In this document: positions 63,190-64,000 of the stretch, piece after piece
How positions within the stretch are numbered: the first letter of the stretch is position 1
Layout of the letters: each line of letters begins with the position of its first letter
Source: Rickettsia sp.
GTDB taxonomy: Bacteria > Pseudomonadota > Alphaproteobacteria > Rickettsiales > Rickettsiaceae
DNA: 64,000 bases
Assembly (NCBI GenBank): GCA_015657545.1
Contig: JADHZC010000011.1
Span: 1 to 64,000 of the forward strand
Reading direction: 5' to 3'
The notes under the pieces: model-generated
Told to the model about the DNA's origin: nothing
Database searches by the model: none
The model's input: only the letters and a program-made list of their open reading frames with translations
Made by a program: the position numbers and the translations under genes

Positions 63190-63832
63190 ATTTTATTGTT
63201 TATTGCTACATGAGTTGAAAATTCAAGTAAAAATTCATAATTTATTATTGTATTTTGCAAGTTTTTTTCTTTTTGTCTTTATAGCCACCTCTTTCGTTTT
63301 TGGAGTAAATATAGAAAAATTATATATAGTAAAATTATTTTTAATATTTATTCCTATTTCATTGATGTCTATTGGTTCCTCTACTAAAGAAGATTTTAAT
63401 ACTGGTCAATGGGAGTTTTTACTCACATTATTTTCTCCTAAAGAAATCATGTTATCTAAATATTTTGCCATTTGTACTTGTCATTTTGCAATAACGCTAC
63501 TTAATAATGCAATATTATTTATATTTTATAATATAAATCTGCGCCTTCTAATGATAACCTTAATCTTAAGTAGCTTCCTTGTTTTATTAAGTGTAGCATT
63601 ATTTATATTTATAGTTGTAATGCAATTTTATTTTCCTAAATATAAAAACTATCTTTTGACACTTATGTTTCCTTTCATGATTCCGAGCTTTCTTTTTATT
63701 TCAGTGTTATTAGATGGTACTCAAATTTATTATATTTTATCCATTATAGGAACTGTTATGGTATTTGTGCCTGCTCTTTTAATTGCTTCTACTTTTTTAA
63801 TAGATAATTTTAAATCCATATCAATTTCATAA
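63182..63832 (+). CDS. ccmB: Heme exporter protein CcmB
   Basis: Six TM segments; NTGQWEFLLTLFSPKEIMLSKYFAI; overlaps the acnA end by 8 bp. Confidence 0.82.
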   Translation: MLRFYCLLLHELKIQVKIHNLLLYFASFFLFVFIATSFVFGVNIEKLYIVKLFLIFIPISLMSIGSSTKEDFNTGQWEFLLTLFSPKEIMLSKYFAICTCHFAITLLNNAILFIFYNINLRLLMITLILSSFLVLLSVALFIFIVVMQFYFPKYKNYLLTLMFPFMIPSFLFISVLLDGTQIYYILSIIGTVMVFVPALLIASTFLIDNFKSISIS

Positions 63833-63842
63833 TTAATTAAAT

Positions 63843-64000
63843 ATGCAAATATTCCAATATATTATCGATCTTATAGTAAAAATTTTTAAGAATCCAATGG
63901 TGCTTTTCATTTACGGAATAATAAGTAAATGGTATATATTGGTTTTTGTCTCTACTATAGCTGTTACATTTTGGGTATTTAAAGGTCTGAACGATCTAGG
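63843..64000 (+). CDS. Small membrane protein, truncated by window end
   Basis: Open frame MQIFQYIIDLIVKIFKNPMVLFIYGIISKWYILVFVSTIAVTFWVFKGLNDL running off the window. Confidence 0.5.
   Translation, partial: MQIFQYIIDLIVKIFKNPMVLFIYGIISKWYILVFVSTIAVTFWVFKGLNDL

Overview
AT-rich 64 kb window that reads as the chromosome of an intracellular Rickettsiales-type alphaproteobacterium. Supporting markers are an ATP/ADP translocase (Tlc), a 486-aa isocitrate dehydrogenase, MipZ, CckA, CarD, DprA, class I NrdAB, and split ccmA/ccmB flanking acnA. Most of the window is ordinary housekeeping: bamA, ahpC-type peroxiredoxin, dprA, topA, erpA-like, ftsK, carD, icd, pepA, mipZ, dapB/dapE/dapF, nagZ-like, rsmE, cckA, dksA, greA, rpsI/rplM, mlaC-like, tlc, rho, grxD, nrdAB, tilS, ftsH, flhA, nth, mtaB, gpsA, polA, ccmA, acnA, ccmB and three tRNAs. 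Accessory signal is concentrated in three places. (1) 31.5-33.8 kb: a ~3.6-copy tandem array of a ~620-628 bp unit, each full unit carrying a GC-richer block; copies differ mainly by single-base indels. (2) 40.7-45.2 kb: an ankyrin protein inside a graveyard of decaying, frameshifted paralogous ORFs. (3) 47.6-52.3 kb: two paralogous coiled-coil/amphipathic-helix proteins, each with a conserved 3' hairpin showing a compensatory base change, within a segmental duplication that also copied the nth 3' end. The copies are separated by remnants of an F-type conjugation system (traW, truncated traU) and an Rpn-family nuclease fragment ending in a near-perfect hairpin. The third locus is the best candidate for something undescribed. 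All family assignments come from reading translations by eye; no searches were run.
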